NCBI GenBank assembly: GCA_017467305.1
Contig: JAFTSM010000071.1
Span: 42,096 to 106,095 of the forward strand
Source: Candidatus Gastranaerophilales bacterium
Lineage (GTDB): Bacteria; Cyanobacteriota; Vampirovibrionia; Gastranaerophilales; Gastranaerophilaceae
DNA length: 64,000 nt
Reading direction: 5' to 3'
Shown here: positions 9,056 through 18,090 of the stretch, one piece after another
How the letters are laid out: each line of letters opens with the position of its first letter
How positions within the stretch are numbered: the stretch's first letter is position 1
Notes under the pieces: generated by a model
Told to the model about the DNA's origin: nothing
Databases searched by the model: none
Seen by the model: only the letters and a program-made list of their open reading frames with translations
Translations under genes and position numbers: made by a program

Positions 9056-10186
9056 TTATTTCGCTAATGCTTCTAAAGCTTTAGTTGCAGCTTCTTGAAC
9101 TCTTGCATCTTCATCAGATTTAGCTAATTCAAATATTGTAGTTAAATCAGCTTTGTATTCTGGTCTAGCGATGTGAGAAAGAGCTGCTAGAGCGCCAATT
9201 CTTAACATTGGGTTTGGATTTTCTTTAGCTGTTGTAATTACGTTTTCGATGCAAGGAAGATCTTTTAGTTCAAGAGCAGAACCGTTTCTCTTTTCTAATT
9301 CGTTATTTAAACGTTCTTGCATATAAGCGATTGTATATAAAGCATATTGTTTGTTAATTTCAGCTTTTTCTAATTCTGAAGGTGTACCAGCTTTTACTTT
9401 ATCTGCTTCTGATAATTGGCTTGGGTCTTTTTCTCTTAAAGCAATAACTTCTGGAGAAGGGCCTTCAAGAGCTGAAGTATCTTTGTTAATAACTTCTACT
9501 AAGCCATCAAAGATTTGAGTATCTAATAAAATTGGTCCAGCAGTTTCGTTATTTTTTACAGTTACTGCAATTTCTTCAATAGCAGTTTTTTGAGCATCTA
9601 AATCAGTTGTTTTTAATTTACCAGCAAATGCTTCTGGAGTAACAGAAGGGTCTGGTGCAACAGCTTGGTCAACAACTGGAGCAGCTGCTTGTGGAGCTTC
9701 TGCTACTGGTGCTGATTGGATAACTGGTGCTGGAACTTCAACTGGTTGTTGTGCAACTGGAGCTGCTGCTACTGTGTTTACAGGTTGTTCCATTTGTACT
9801 GTAGGTTGTGTCACAACTGGTTGTTCAACTTGTGGTTGAGGTTGTGGATTTACAACAACTTGTGAAGTTGGAGCTGATGGGTATGTTGCAGGCATCACAA
9901 CTGGTTGAATTGGCATATATGTTGGTTGTGGAACAAATTGTGCTGGCATTTGGCAAGCATTTGGGTTTGCTCCTTGACCTTGTGGATTAATAATCTCAAT
10001 ATTTACACCATTATATTGTGATTTTGCAGGATTACTTGCTGGCATATAGCAGCTAGAAGTTGGGTAATTATAAATAACACCTGGTGTTTGTTGTTGATAT
10101 TGCACTGGCTGTTGCATAGCAGGTTGTTGATATGTAGCAGGCATCATAACGGCCGGTGTATATGCTGACATAGGTGCTTGAATCAT
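9056..10186 (-). CDS. Proline/glutamine-rich protein with C-terminal HEAT-like repeats
   Basis: A 376-residue protein in two parts. Residues 1-180 are low-complexity, rich in Pro, Gln, Val and Ala, with repeated PVQ, QQP and VVxP units and no charged core. Residues 185-376 are helical. The last 65 residues (PMLRIGALAALSHIA and DARVQEAATKALEALAK) are clear HEAT-type helix pairs. HEAT repeats are protein-binding scaffolds. The start is supported by AAGGAG before the ATG. No signal peptide or membrane helix is seen. The antisense frame shows a long leucine-rich open reading frame, which I treat as a by-product of the repetitive codons. Probable lineage-specific scaffold protein. Confidence 0.7.
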   Translation of the reverse strand: MIQAPMSAYTPAVMMPATYQQPAMQQPVQYQQQTPGVIYNYPTSSCYMPASNPAKSQYNGVNIEIINPQGQGANPNACQMPAQFVPQPTYMPIQPVVMPATYPSAPTSQVVVNPQPQPQVEQPVVTQPTVQMEQPVNTVAAAPVAQQPVEVPAPVIQSAPVAEAPQAAAPVVDQAVAPDPSVTPEAFAGKLKTTDLDAQKTAIEEIAVTVKNNETAGPILLDTQIFDGLVEVINKDTSALEGPSPEVIALREKDPSQLSEADKVKAGTPSELEKAEINKQYALYTIAYMQERLNNELEKRNGSALELKDLPCIENVITTAKENPNPMLRIGALAALSHIARPEYKADLTTIFELAKSDEDARVQEAATKALEALAK

Positions 10187-10422
10187 TGTTTACTCCTTAT
10201 TTACTATCTTAATTACTAACATTAACGTATTCGCTAGTGTACACAGTCATAAATGCTACTGATAAAAAAAAATTGCTAGAATATTTTTGTTTACATAATA
10301 AAAAAACTAAAAAAATACTTAAAAATCAAGTCTTTATTATTAAAGAGCTACTTTACATTACTTAATACTATGTCCGTAAATACAAAATATTAACTAATTA
10401 ATTCTGATTTTATGGTCTTTTT

Positions 10423-10452
10423 TTGTACAAAAATTTTTATTTAATGTAAAAT
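10423..10452 (+). promoter_or_regulatory. Candidate promoter for the sigma factor gene
   Basis: TTGTAC, an 18-base spacer and TAAAAT place the start of transcription about 23 bases before the ATG at 10482. Confidence 0.4.
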
Positions 10453-10481
10453 ATGTCATGTAGAGTTTATTCGTTTCGGAT

Positions 10482-11108
10482 ATGAGCATAGATAATAAAA
10501 CAACGACTAAATTTAATATAAAAGACTATCAAGAGTTAATCGATACTCTAGCTAAAGTTGAGTATAAGAAGTTGTCGTCAAAACATTTAATTGACTTTTC
10601 TGAGTTAGTTAATATTGGTACACAGGTTGTGCATAAATTGTGTTCAAATTCTGAGCCAGATAAGTATAATAAGTCTTATTTATCTACTGCTATAAAATGG
10701 GCTATACGTAATGAAGTAAGACGTAGATACAAGTGGTATGTTCTAAAAAATCAGCAAGAAAATGCTGTCTTTGATGAAGAAAGTCAATCAAATATTAGAG
10801 AAGCTGTTTATAAAACTATATTATCGGTTGATGAAATGGCAGAGGGAGATAATCCTACTCAAATAAGGGATTTTAAGAAAAATCCAGAGGAAAAGATTAT
10901 TTTTTCTGAGTTGAGTGATAGTATAAAGCATGCCATTAAAACTTTACCGCCTCGGGAAAGAGAACTTATTGAGTGTAAATTTTTTAAAGATAAGAAATTA
11001 AGAGAAATATCAGAAGAGTTTAATTTATCCCCTTCTAGAATATCAAGGATAATACAATCTGGTTTAAATAAGATTAGAAAAGAATTAGTTAAACAAAATT
11101 TAGTATAG
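10482..11108 (+). CDS. RNA polymerase sigma factor, sigma-70 family (FliA/SigF-like size)
   Basis: A 208-residue protein with a region 2-like N-terminal half (STAIKWAIRNEVRRRYKWY around residues 67-86, the core-binding and -10 recognition helices). The region 4 C-terminal half includes LPPRERELIECKFFKDKKLREI, followed by the helix-turn-helix around 170-200 (SEEFNLSPSRISRIIQSGLNKIRKEL). The region between is acidic and variable. The length and lack of regions 1 and 3 place it among alternative sigma factors of the stress/flagellar kind. No anti-sigma gene is adjacent. Its stop is followed at once by a terminator, so the phosphate genes downstream are probably expressed separately. Confidence 0.85.
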   Translation: MSIDNKTTTKFNIKDYQELIDTLAKVEYKKLSSKHLIDFSELVNIGTQVVHKLCSNSEPDKYNKSYLSTAIKWAIRNEVRRRYKWYVLKNQQENAVFDEESQSNIREAVYKTILSVDEMAEGDNPTQIRDFKKNPEEKIIFSELSDSIKHAIKTLPPRERELIECKFFKDKKLREISEEFNLSPSRISRIIQSGLNKIRKELVKQNLV

Positions 11109-11140
11109 AAACGGTGCTTTCGCATTGTTTCTATTTTTTT
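11107..11140 (+). terminator. Intrinsic terminator after the sigma factor gene
   Basis: AGAAACGGTGC (11107-11117) pairs with GCATTGTTTCT (11122-11132), including two G-U pairs, around a TTTC loop. It is followed by ATTTTTTT. Confidence 0.8.
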
Positions 11141-11158
11141 AGTAAAGGAGAAAGAAAA

Positions 11159-11803
11159 ATGTCAAAGTTAGTATCAGGAATTATGTCTTATATTTTGCCA
11201 CCTTCAAATGATGTTTTTTATTCATTATTTGAAGAAGGAACAAAATCTTGTAAACAAGCTGCTGAATTGTTAAGTGAAATATTAGAAAGCTCAATGACAG
11301 AAGAACATGTTGCAAGAGCAAGACAGTATAAGCATGCAAGTAATAAAAATATTAAAAAGACATTAGAAGTACTAGATACATCTTTTGTAACTCCAATTGA
11401 TAGAGAAGATATTCAAGAAATAGCTACTTTATTAAACAAAATTACAAAGAAGATTGTTAAAGCAACATTGAATTTAAGAGTTTATAAATTAGATAAATTT
11501 ACTGATAATTTGAAAAATCAAGCTCAAACATTAATTGCAGCTGCTTCTGAATTAGAACAAATTTTTGCTCACTTTGAAAAGCCAACCATTTCTGATATGA
11601 CAGCAAGAAATTTGAAAATGAAAGAAATTGAATCTAGAGGGGATGAAATTTTATACGCTGCAACAGAATCGTTGTTCTCTGGCAAATATGATGCGTTAAA
11701 TGTTATTAAATTAAAAGACTTACATAAAGATTTAGAAAATGCTTTAGATGCGTGTTACAGTGTTTCAGATAAAGTTGTAAGTGTTGTATTAAAAATGAGT
11801 TAA
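11159..11803 (+). CDS. DUF47/PhoU-like phosphate transport regulator
   Basis: The true start is the ATG at 11159, preceded by AAAGGAG. An in-frame ATG upstream at 11114 lies inside the terminator and is rejected. The 214-residue product is an all-helical DUF47 protein (relative of PhoU) with the family's acidic helix pairs, for example FYSLFEEGTKSCKQAAELL near the start and EIESRGDEILYAATESLF near residue 160. DUF47 proteins are almost always encoded next to PiT transporters and modulate phosphate flux. That is the case here, with the pit gene starting 13 bases after this stop. Confidence 0.87.
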   Translation: MSKLVSGIMSYILPPSNDVFYSLFEEGTKSCKQAAELLSEILESSMTEEHVARARQYKHASNKNIKKTLEVLDTSFVTPIDREDIQEIATLLNKITKKIVKATLNLRVYKLDKFTDNLKNQAQTLIAAASELEQIFAHFEKPTISDMTARNLKMKEIESRGDEILYAATESLFSGKYDALNVIKLKDLHKDLENALDACYSVSDKVVSVVLKMS

Positions 11804-11816
11804 TGAGGTTTAAATT

Positions 11817-12827
11817 ATGACATTTGCAATATTATTATTAATTGCGGTAATCGTAATAGCGTTAGTTTTTGAGTACATCAATGGCTTTCATGATTGTGCA
11901 AACTCAATTGCATCAATTGTATCTACAAAAGTTCTTTCTCCTCGCCAAGCTGTACTATTTGGTGCTGTGTTAGAGTGCGTTGGTGCTTTGTTAGGTGTAA
12001 ATGTAGCTAAAACTATTGGTTCTGGTATTATCGCAAGTGATGCTGTTACATTACAAGTAATATTTTGTGCTTTATTAGCTGCTGTAATTTGGAACTTAAT
12101 TACTTGGTGGTTTGGTTTACCTTCTAGCTCTTCACATGCCTTAATTGGTGGTCTATTGGGTGCTACATTTATTCACGCCGGTTTAGATCCTATTCATTTT
12201 GCAGTTTTAATTAAAAAGATTATAATTCCAATGTTTACATCTCCTGTTATCGGATGTTTGATTGGTTTTATGGTTATGTGCGCATTTTTAAGAATGTTCT
12301 ATAAGATAAAACCTGATATTATAAATAGACGATTTAAAAGAGTCCAATTAATTACATCTGGCATGATGGCATTAAGTCATGGTTTGAATGATGCTCAAAA
12401 AACTATGGGTGTTATAACTATGGCACTTGTTACAAGTGGTGTTTTAGTTATGCAATCTGGTCATTTTGATATACCAATATATGTAAAATTAGTTTGTGCG
12501 GCTACAATGGCTGCTGGTACCATGTCTGGTGGTTGGAAAATTATTAAAACAATGGGTAGTAAAATTATCAAATTAAAACCAATTAGCGGTGCTGCTGCTG
12601 ATTTCTCTGCTGCTGTAATTGTATTAGTTGCTTCTTGGTTTGGTATTCCATTGAGTACTACACACGTTGTATCAACATCTATTATGGGTGTTGGTATGGC
12701 TATTAAAGGTGGTAGAGTTAGAACAAACATTATCGGTAATATTGTAACTGCATGGGTATTAACAATTCCTTGTTGTGTTGTTCTATCAATGTTGTTATAC
12801 TGGTCATTAAAACATATTCCACACTAA
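11817..12827 (+). CDS. Inorganic phosphate transporter, PiT family
   Basis: A 336-residue membrane protein with about ten hydrophobic segments and the two inverted PiT signature repeats. The first is FEYINGFHDCANSIASIVSTKVLSP near residue 20, and the second is MALSHGLNDAQKTMGVITMAL near 185. A further conserved block is WWFGLPSSSSHALIGG and its second copy is WFGIPLSTTHVVSTSIMG. The family imports phosphate with a cation. It is translated 13 bases after the DUF47 gene with a GAGG ribosome-binding site, forming an operon. The next gene starts 14 bases downstream and may be co-transcribed. Confidence 0.93.
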   Translation: MTFAILLLIAVIVIALVFEYINGFHDCANSIASIVSTKVLSPRQAVLFGAVLECVGALLGVNVAKTIGSGIIASDAVTLQVIFCALLAAVIWNLITWWFGLPSSSSHALIGGLLGATFIHAGLDPIHFAVLIKKIIIPMFTSPVIGCLIGFMVMCAFLRMFYKIKPDIINRRFKRVQLITSGMMALSHGLNDAQKTMGVITMALVTSGVLVMQSGHFDIPIYVKLVCAATMAAGTMSGGWKIIKTMGSKIIKLKPISGAAADFSAAVIVLVASWFGIPLSTTHVVSTSIMGVGMAIKGGRVRTNIIGNIVTAWVLTIPCCVVLSMLLYWSLKHIPH

Positions 12828-12841
12828 TAAAGGATTTTTAA

Positions 12842-13120
12842 ATGGCATTAAAAACAATTCAGTATAGAACACAAGGCACATGTTGTGCACTTATGAATAT
12901 AGTTTTAGATGATAATAAAATTTATGATGTAGAATTTCTTGGGGGTTGTAATGGCAACCTTCAAGGTATTCGTAAACTTGTAATTGGAATGAATATTGAT
13001 GATGTTATAGATAAACTTCAAGGTATTAGATGCGGGGCAAAACAAACAAGTTGTCCTGACCAATTATCTCAATGTTTATTACAATACAAAGAACAAGTAG
13101 CTCAAGAAATTGTAAAATAG
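12842..13120 (+). CDS. TSCPD domain protein (TIGR03905-type)
   Basis: A 92-residue protein with cysteines C14, C15, C36, C64, C71 and C78 and the diagnostic TSCPD at residues 69-73. This is the small stand-alone TSCPD family, which resembles the C-terminal domain of B12-dependent ribonucleotide reductases and probably binds a metal. It starts 14 bases after the phosphate transporter stop with an AAAGGA site. The biological role is not established. Confidence 0.82.
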   Translation: MALKTIQYRTQGTCCALMNIVLDDNKIYDVEFLGGCNGNLQGIRKLVIGMNIDDVIDKLQGIRCGAKQTSCPDQLSQCLLQYKEQVAQEIVK

Positions 13121-13176
13121 TATTATAAATATTTGATTTTTATCCTATAATATATTTATAGATGAGAGGGATTATT

Positions 13177-13992
13177 GTGTCTTTAGAATTAGATAATAAA
13201 CAAGGTTTAATAGCAGGTGATGGATTATTACCTGTTCAGTTAGCAAAAAATGCAAAGGAAAATGGATTTGAAGTTGTTGCAATTGCTTTATCACCAGATA
13301 ATAGAAATGAATTAAAAAAATATTGTTCAAAAGTTTATGATTCTGCACCTGGTGAACTTTTGAAAATTAAAAATATACTTGAAACTGAACAAATAAAACA
13401 GTTAACCTTTATTGGTAAAGTATCAAAAAGCCTTGTGGTAAGAAGACCAAGATTTGACTCTTTAGCTGTTGAATTTTTAAAGCAAGCTACAAGATTGAAT
13501 GATGATGCAATTATGCTATTTTTAGTTGCAGAATTGGCAAAACTAGGAATTACAGTTCTTGACCAAACAATTTTTATTAAAAACTTGATGGTTCCACGTG
13601 GTGTTTTAGGAAAAATTCAACCAACTGAAGCTCAAATTTCTGATGTTGAATACGGCTATAAGATTGCTAAAGAAATGGGAGATTTAGATATTGGTCAATC
13701 TGTTGTTATTAAAGATAGAATGATTATGGCAATTGAAGCTATTGAAGGTACTGACAAATGCATTAAACGTGGCTGTAAATTAGGTAAAAAAGATGCTGTA
13801 GTTGTTAAGGTTGCTAAACCAAAGCAAGATAAACGTTTTGATATTCCTGCTTTTGGTTTGAGGACTTTAAAAACTATGAAAAAATATAAGGCAAAATTAA
13901 TTGCAGTAGAAGCAAATGAAACTATTTTAGTTGATGCTCAAAAAACAATTGATTATGCAAATAAAAATGGCATTATTGTAATGGCAGTGTAG
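13177..13992 (+). CDS. lpxI: UDP-2,3-diacylglucosamine pyrophosphatase LpxI
   Basis: About 271 residues, DUF1009/LpxI family. The enzyme hydrolyses UDP-2,3-diacylglucosamine to lipid X and UMP in lipid A synthesis at the inner membrane. Recognisable blocks are GLIAGDGLLPVQLAKNA near the N-terminus, a central DAIMLFLVAELAKLGI stretch and the C-terminal GQSVVIKDRMIMAIEAIEGTD. I choose the GTG at 13177 because GAGAGGG sits seven bases before it. An in-frame ATG at 13162 would add five residues but has no ribosome-binding site. lpxB follows after a single base, which supports the assignment. Confidence 0.9.
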   Translation: MSLELDNKQGLIAGDGLLPVQLAKNAKENGFEVVAIALSPDNRNELKKYCSKVYDSAPGELLKIKNILETEQIKQLTFIGKVSKSLVVRRPRFDSLAVEFLKQATRLNDDAIMLFLVAELAKLGITVLDQTIFIKNLMVPRGVLGKIQPTEAQISDVEYGYKIAKEMGDLDIGQSVVIKDRMIMAIEAIEGTDKCIKRGCKLGKKDAVVVKVAKPKQDKRFDIPAFGLRTLKTMKKYKAKLIAVEANETILVDAQKTIDYANKNGIIVMAV

Positions 13993-13993
13993 A

Positions 13994-15121
13994 ATGAAAA
14001 AACTTTTTATCATAACTGGTGAATATTCTGGCGATAAGCATGCCTCAGATGTTGTCAGAGAAATTAGAAAGCTGAATCCTAATATTGAAATAGAAGGTGT
14101 TGGTGGTTCTAATCTTGCAGCAGAAGGTGTTAAATTATTTTGTGACCATTCTAAAATGTCTGCAATAGGCTTTAATACAAAAATTATTCTTACTCATATT
14201 CAATTGGGGCAAAAAGTTGCAAAATATATTAAAGAAGACTTTAAACCGGATATGGTATTAATGGTTGACTATGGTGGTTTTAACCTTAATTTATCAAAAG
14301 TTCTTTCACATAATGGAATAAAATTATATTATTACATTCCACCTCAAATATGGGCTTCTAGAAAATGGCGTATTCATACTGTAAAAAAACATATTGATAA
14401 AGTTCTTACTATTTTCCCATTTGAGAAAAAAATGTATGATGAATATGGTATAGATTCTGAATTTGTTGGACATCCTCTTTTAACTCAAATTCCACCTAAA
14501 GCTGATAAATCTTCTTTTTTTCTTGAACAGGGCTTAGATAAGAATAAAAAACTAATATCTATATTCCCGGGTTCTAGAGTTTTTGAAATAAAAAATCTTC
14601 TGAAATTATTCTTAGATTCTGCAAGACTTATTAAGTCAAAAGAAAAAAATGTACAATTTTTAATTGCGCAAGCACCAACTATAAAAGATGAATTAATTCA
14701 GCCTATTATCAATGAGTATAGCGATTTAGATATTAAGGTATTAAAAAAGAAGAATTATGATTTGTTAGCAGTTTCAGATGCTTTGATTTTAGCTTCTGGC
14801 ACTGTTGCTCTTGAGGCGGCTATTTATGAAACACCAATGATTATTAGTTATCGTGGTCCTTTATATTTATTTTTAGTTTATAGATTGGTTCGTTGCATTA
14901 AAAGGGTTTGTTTACCCAATATTATTATGGACAAAGATATTGTTCCAGAAATTCTTCAATATTCAGCTAAACCAAGTATTATATCTTCAAATATTTTGAA
15001 AATACTTTCAGATGAAAATTATAGACAAGAAATGATTAATTCTTTGAAAAATGTTAAGCAAATGTTAAAGACATCTGGTTCTGCTCAAAATGTGGCGCAA
15101 ATAGTTGTAAACAATATCTAA
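13994..15121 (+). CDS. lpxB: Lipid-A-disaccharide synthase LpxB
   Basis: A 375-residue GT-B glycosyltransferase (family GT19) that joins lipid X to UDP-diacylglucosamine to form the lipid A disaccharide. The N-terminal ITGEYSGDKHASDVV, VDYGGFNLNLS and YYIPPQIWASRKWR, then FVGHPL and FPGSRVFEIKNLL, are in family order. SGTVALEAAIYETPMI forms the C-terminal nucleotide-binding region. It starts one base after lpxI, so the two are an operon. Their presence is direct evidence for a lipid A-type outer membrane. Confidence 0.94.
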   Translation: MKKLFIITGEYSGDKHASDVVREIRKLNPNIEIEGVGGSNLAAEGVKLFCDHSKMSAIGFNTKIILTHIQLGQKVAKYIKEDFKPDMVLMVDYGGFNLNLSKVLSHNGIKLYYYIPPQIWASRKWRIHTVKKHIDKVLTIFPFEKKMYDEYGIDSEFVGHPLLTQIPPKADKSSFFLEQGLDKNKKLISIFPGSRVFEIKNLLKLFLDSARLIKSKEKNVQFLIAQAPTIKDELIQPIINEYSDLDIKVLKKKNYDLLAVSDALILASGTVALEAAIYETPMIISYRGPLYLFLVYRLVRCIKRVCLPNIIMDKDIVPEILQYSAKPSIISSNILKILSDENYRQEMINSLKNVKQMLKTSGSAQNVAQIVVNNI

Positions 15122-15251
15122 AGGATATATTTAATATTTTATTTTTTACAAAAAATATTACTTATGTTAAGATATTTTTGTAACACTTTATTACAAAAAG
15201 GCAAAAAAACTGCTTTATGGTTTTATAATTAAACGTATTCAGGATTGGTTA

Positions 15252-17114
15252 ATGCAAAGACAAGATAATAGACAAGATTCATATAAAAGTAAAAACTCTC
15301 TCTCCCAGAAAAATTCAATAACAACAAATCCGATTGATAAGACCGGTTTGGTTGCGCAAATAAATATACTAGGAAGTGGGATGAGTTCTGGAAAAGTTTC
15401 TCATTCGGTTATAAACCATCATAATGAGAAAGCATCTGGGCTTGTTGATTATTCTGGTTTTATAAATGAAACAAATAGTATTATTAAAAACCACACATCA
15501 TTAAGTGAGTCCTTAAATGCGTTTCATAGTTTATTTACAAATAGATTAAACTGTGGATATACTGCTTTTGGATTAATAGGTGAACAGTCTAACTCAGTAA
15601 ATGTTAGGTTGTTAGATAGAAACTCTAATGTATATTCATTTAAAGTTTTTATGAATGATAAAGAGAATGAAATTGTAAAAGCAATAGAATCTGGTGAAGC
15701 TATTATTTTAAATAATTCTTCTTACTTGAAACTTCCTTCTTTTGCAAATTTGCCAAGTGTTATTTTACCTATACAAATCCAAGGTAAAACGATTTGTATT
15801 GCTTTAGCTAGTGATTATAATATTCAAAATCACATTAGTTTATATCAGTTGGCTGCAACAAATTTAGGTTTATTAGTTCATAATTCTAATTTGAATGATA
15901 AGGTGGCTCAAAGCTCTTATATGGATAGTTTGACGAACTTATATTCTCATAGAAGATTTCATGAATTTTTATCTCAAGAAATATCATCAGCAGAGCAATC
16001 TAAAACAAAATTGTCTGTAATTATTTTTGATATTAATGATATGGGACAAATTAATAGAGAATATGGTCACTCAAAGGGTGATGAAGTAATTAAAGTTGTG
16101 GCTAGTAAGATTAATCAGAATATCAAAAAGCAAGATATTGCTGCTAGATACGGTGGTGATAAAATTTCTGTAATATTGAAAAATACAAATTCAGATGAAG
16201 CAAAATATATGGCTGAGTATCTAACATATTCTCTTTCTTGTTGCCTTGTAGATGATATTGGACCTGTTAATAAGGTTTCTGTTGGTATTTCTACTTATCC
16301 AGATGACTCAACTGATAAAGAAAAATTGTTGATTTTAGCTGAACAAGCTGTTCTTGTTTCTAAAACAAAAGGTTCTGATAATGGACGTTCTGTAATTGTT
16401 TCAACTCAAGATTATGATTTTTGGGATGATGCTTCATTGAACTCTTTTGCGACTGTAATGGCAAAAAGACATTCTCAAATTGGTTTAAATTTCGAAGAAG
16501 CATTAGTTGAAAAATTCCAAAGTGAAAATATTTTATCTCAAAATCATTTGATTGAGGTTGTTACTTCATTGGCAAGTGCCATTGATGCGAAGGATGAATA
16601 TACAAAAGACCATTCGTCATCTGTTTCAAGATATTCTGTTTCACTTGCTAATGCAATAAATCTTCCACAAAAAGATGTTGAAAGAATTAAATTAGGTGCA
16701 CTGTTGCACGATATCGGTAAAATTGGTATTCCAGAAGATGTATTAACAAAACCTTCTAGATTAACAGATGAAGAATTTAAAATTATTCAACAACATCCAA
16801 CCATTGGTGTTGAAAAGATTTTGGAACCAAACCCATTATTACATGATTTAATTCCTATAGTTAAATATCACCATGAACAATGGAACGGTAAAGGTTATCC
16901 TTGTGGTTTGAAAGGTGAAGAAATTCCTTTAGCAGCAAGAATTGTAGCAATTGCTGACACTTACCATGCTTTAATTAGCGATAGACCATATCGTAAAGGT
17001 ATGAGTGTTGAAAAAGCTTGTTCTATCTTGGAAGAAGGCGCTGGTATTCAATGGGATAAAGAGCTTGTAAGACAATTTATCTCAATAGCACCAGCATTAG
17101 CAACTAAAATTTAG
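15252..17114 (+). CDS. Signalling protein: GAF-like, degenerate GGDEF and HD-GYP domains
   Basis: A 620-residue soluble protein. Residues about 75-210 resemble a GAF sensor. Residues about 225-380 are a GGDEF domain in which the active-site loop reads GGDKI (301-305), so cyclase activity is probably lost and it may only bind GTP or c-di-GMP. Residues about 430-610 are an HD-GYP phosphodiesterase with H486-D487 in LLHDIGKIGIP, the later HH of KYHHEQW, and G548-Y549-P550. The HD-GYP part looks complete, so the likely net activity is c-di-GMP breakdown. A TTTTTGTAA/TTACAAAAA hairpin lies in the leader (15175-15199). It converges on the next gene with a 4-base overlap. Confidence 0.88.
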   Translation: MQRQDNRQDSYKSKNSLSQKNSITTNPIDKTGLVAQINILGSGMSSGKVSHSVINHHNEKASGLVDYSGFINETNSIIKNHTSLSESLNAFHSLFTNRLNCGYTAFGLIGEQSNSVNVRLLDRNSNVYSFKVFMNDKENEIVKAIESGEAIILNNSSYLKLPSFANLPSVILPIQIQGKTICIALASDYNIQNHISLYQLAATNLGLLVHNSNLNDKVAQSSYMDSLTNLYSHRRFHEFLSQEISSAEQSKTKLSVIIFDINDMGQINREYGHSKGDEVIKVVASKINQNIKKQDIAARYGGDKISVILKNTNSDEAKYMAEYLTYSLSCCLVDDIGPVNKVSVGISTYPDDSTDKEKLLILAEQAVLVSKTKGSDNGRSVIVSTQDYDFWDDASLNSFATVMAKRHSQIGLNFEEALVEKFQSENILSQNHLIEVVTSLASAIDAKDEYTKDHSSSVSRYSVSLANAINLPQKDVERIKLGALLHDIGKIGIPEDVLTKPSRLTDEEFKIIQQHPTIGVEKILEPNPLLHDLIPIVKYHHEQWNGKGYPCGLKGEEIPLAARIVAIADTYHALISDRPYRKGMSVEKACSILEEGAGIQWDKELVRQFISIAPALATKI

Positions 17115-17908
17115 TTATTTTCTGTTTTGTGGTAATAAGGTAAATCTGAATTTATATCAAGTTTGCGTGCAGACTTTTTGAATATTTTAGATTTATATAT
17201 TCCAGTGTATGCTAAGAAATATTTAAGACTTACCCCAAGAACGCCAAATCCATATTTGCAAGAACGTGCAAAATTTATTGAAGAAGCTTCTGGAAAGTAT
17301 TTTGTAGGACAGCTTAACTCACCTATTTTGTAACCATGGTAAGCAACTAAAGCAAGCATCTCATTATCAAATACAAAGTCCTCATCACATTCTTCGAGGG
17401 GAAGGTTTTCTAAAACATTTCTTTTGAAACCTCTAAATCCAGTGTGGTATTCAGAAAGGTGTTGGCCAAGGAATAAATTTTCAAAAGCTGTTAAGAATTT
17501 GTTTGCAACATATTTATATAGTGGCATACCACCTTCAAGCGCATTAGATAACATTCTTGAAGCTATTACTGCATCATATTCTTCAAAAGCTAGCATTGAA
17601 GCTATTGCTGGAATTAGTTTTGGAGTGTATTGATAATCTGGATGCAACATAATTACAATATCTGCATTTGATTTTAATGCAGCAGTATAACAAGATTTTT
17701 GGTTTCCACCATAACCTCTATTTTCTTTATGTACAATAGTTGTTATGTTTAAGTCTTTAGCTAAATCCTTTGTGTTATCGCTAGATTTATCATCTGTAAG
17801 AATAATTTCATCTACAATATCTTTATAAATTTCATTGTATGTTTTTTCTAATGTTTTTTCTGCGTTGTATGCAGGCATAACTACTACAACTTTTTTCCCG
17901 TTTAACAT
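17111..17908 (-). CDS. Family 2 glycosyltransferase
   Basis: About 265 residues. The start is placed at the ATG at 17908 because GAGAGGG precedes it by three bases; a TTG 12 bases upstream would absorb that site. GT2 features are VVVVMPAYNAEKTLEKTY at the N-terminus, LTDDKSSDNT (nucleotide-binding Asp), MLHPDYQY (DxD-like) and HTGFRGFKRNVLE. It resembles dolichol-phosphate mannosyltransferase-type enzymes that move a sugar from a nucleotide donor to a lipid or glycan acceptor. No C-terminal membrane helices are present. It lies alone between two HD-GYP genes; a link to c-di-GMP control is possible but only positional. Confidence 0.87.
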   Translation of the reverse strand: MLNGKKVVVVMPAYNAEKTLEKTYNEIYKDIVDEIILTDDKSSDNTKDLAKDLNITTIVHKENRGYGGNQKSCYTAALKSNADIVIMLHPDYQYTPKLIPAIASMLAFEEYDAVIASRMLSNALEGGMPLYKYVANKFLTAFENLFLGQHLSEYHTGFRGFKRNVLENLPLEECDEDFVFDNEMLALVAYHGYKIGELSCPTKYFPEASSINFARSCKYGFGVLGVSLKYFLAYTGIYKSKIFKKSARKLDINSDLPYYHKTENN

Positions 17909-17997
17909 AATCCCTCTCAAAGTTATCTATAATTTTATTTTATAATTTAGTTTATGAAAATGCAAAATGTATTTAAAAATTAATATTTTTAGCCTAC

Positions 17998-18027
17998 TTG
18001 TTAACTTTTGTAAATTAATGTTATAAT
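17998..18027 (+). promoter_or_regulatory. Candidate sigma-70 promoter for the response regulator gene
   Basis: TTGTTA, an 18-base spacer and a perfect TATAAT lie about 64 bases before the ATG at 18091. Confidence 0.5.
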
Positions 18028-18090
18028 GTATTAAAGTTAGCTAGCAATATAGTCGATAGTCGAATTGAAGAGTAAAATTGGTGGTAGTTG

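Noticed and set aside
9808-9990. Plus-strand open frame antisense to the proline/glutamine-rich protein
   Set aside because: Leucine/valine-rich composition mirrors the repetitive codons of the real gene; no ribosome-binding site.
11114-11158. Longer start for the DUF47 protein
   Set aside because: The ATG at 11114 lies within the upstream terminator and has no ribosome-binding site; the ATG at 11159 has AAAGGAG.
15122-15251. c-di-GMP riboswitch before the GGDEF/HD-GYP gene
   Set aside because: A hairpin is present but the conserved class I or II core sequences are not.
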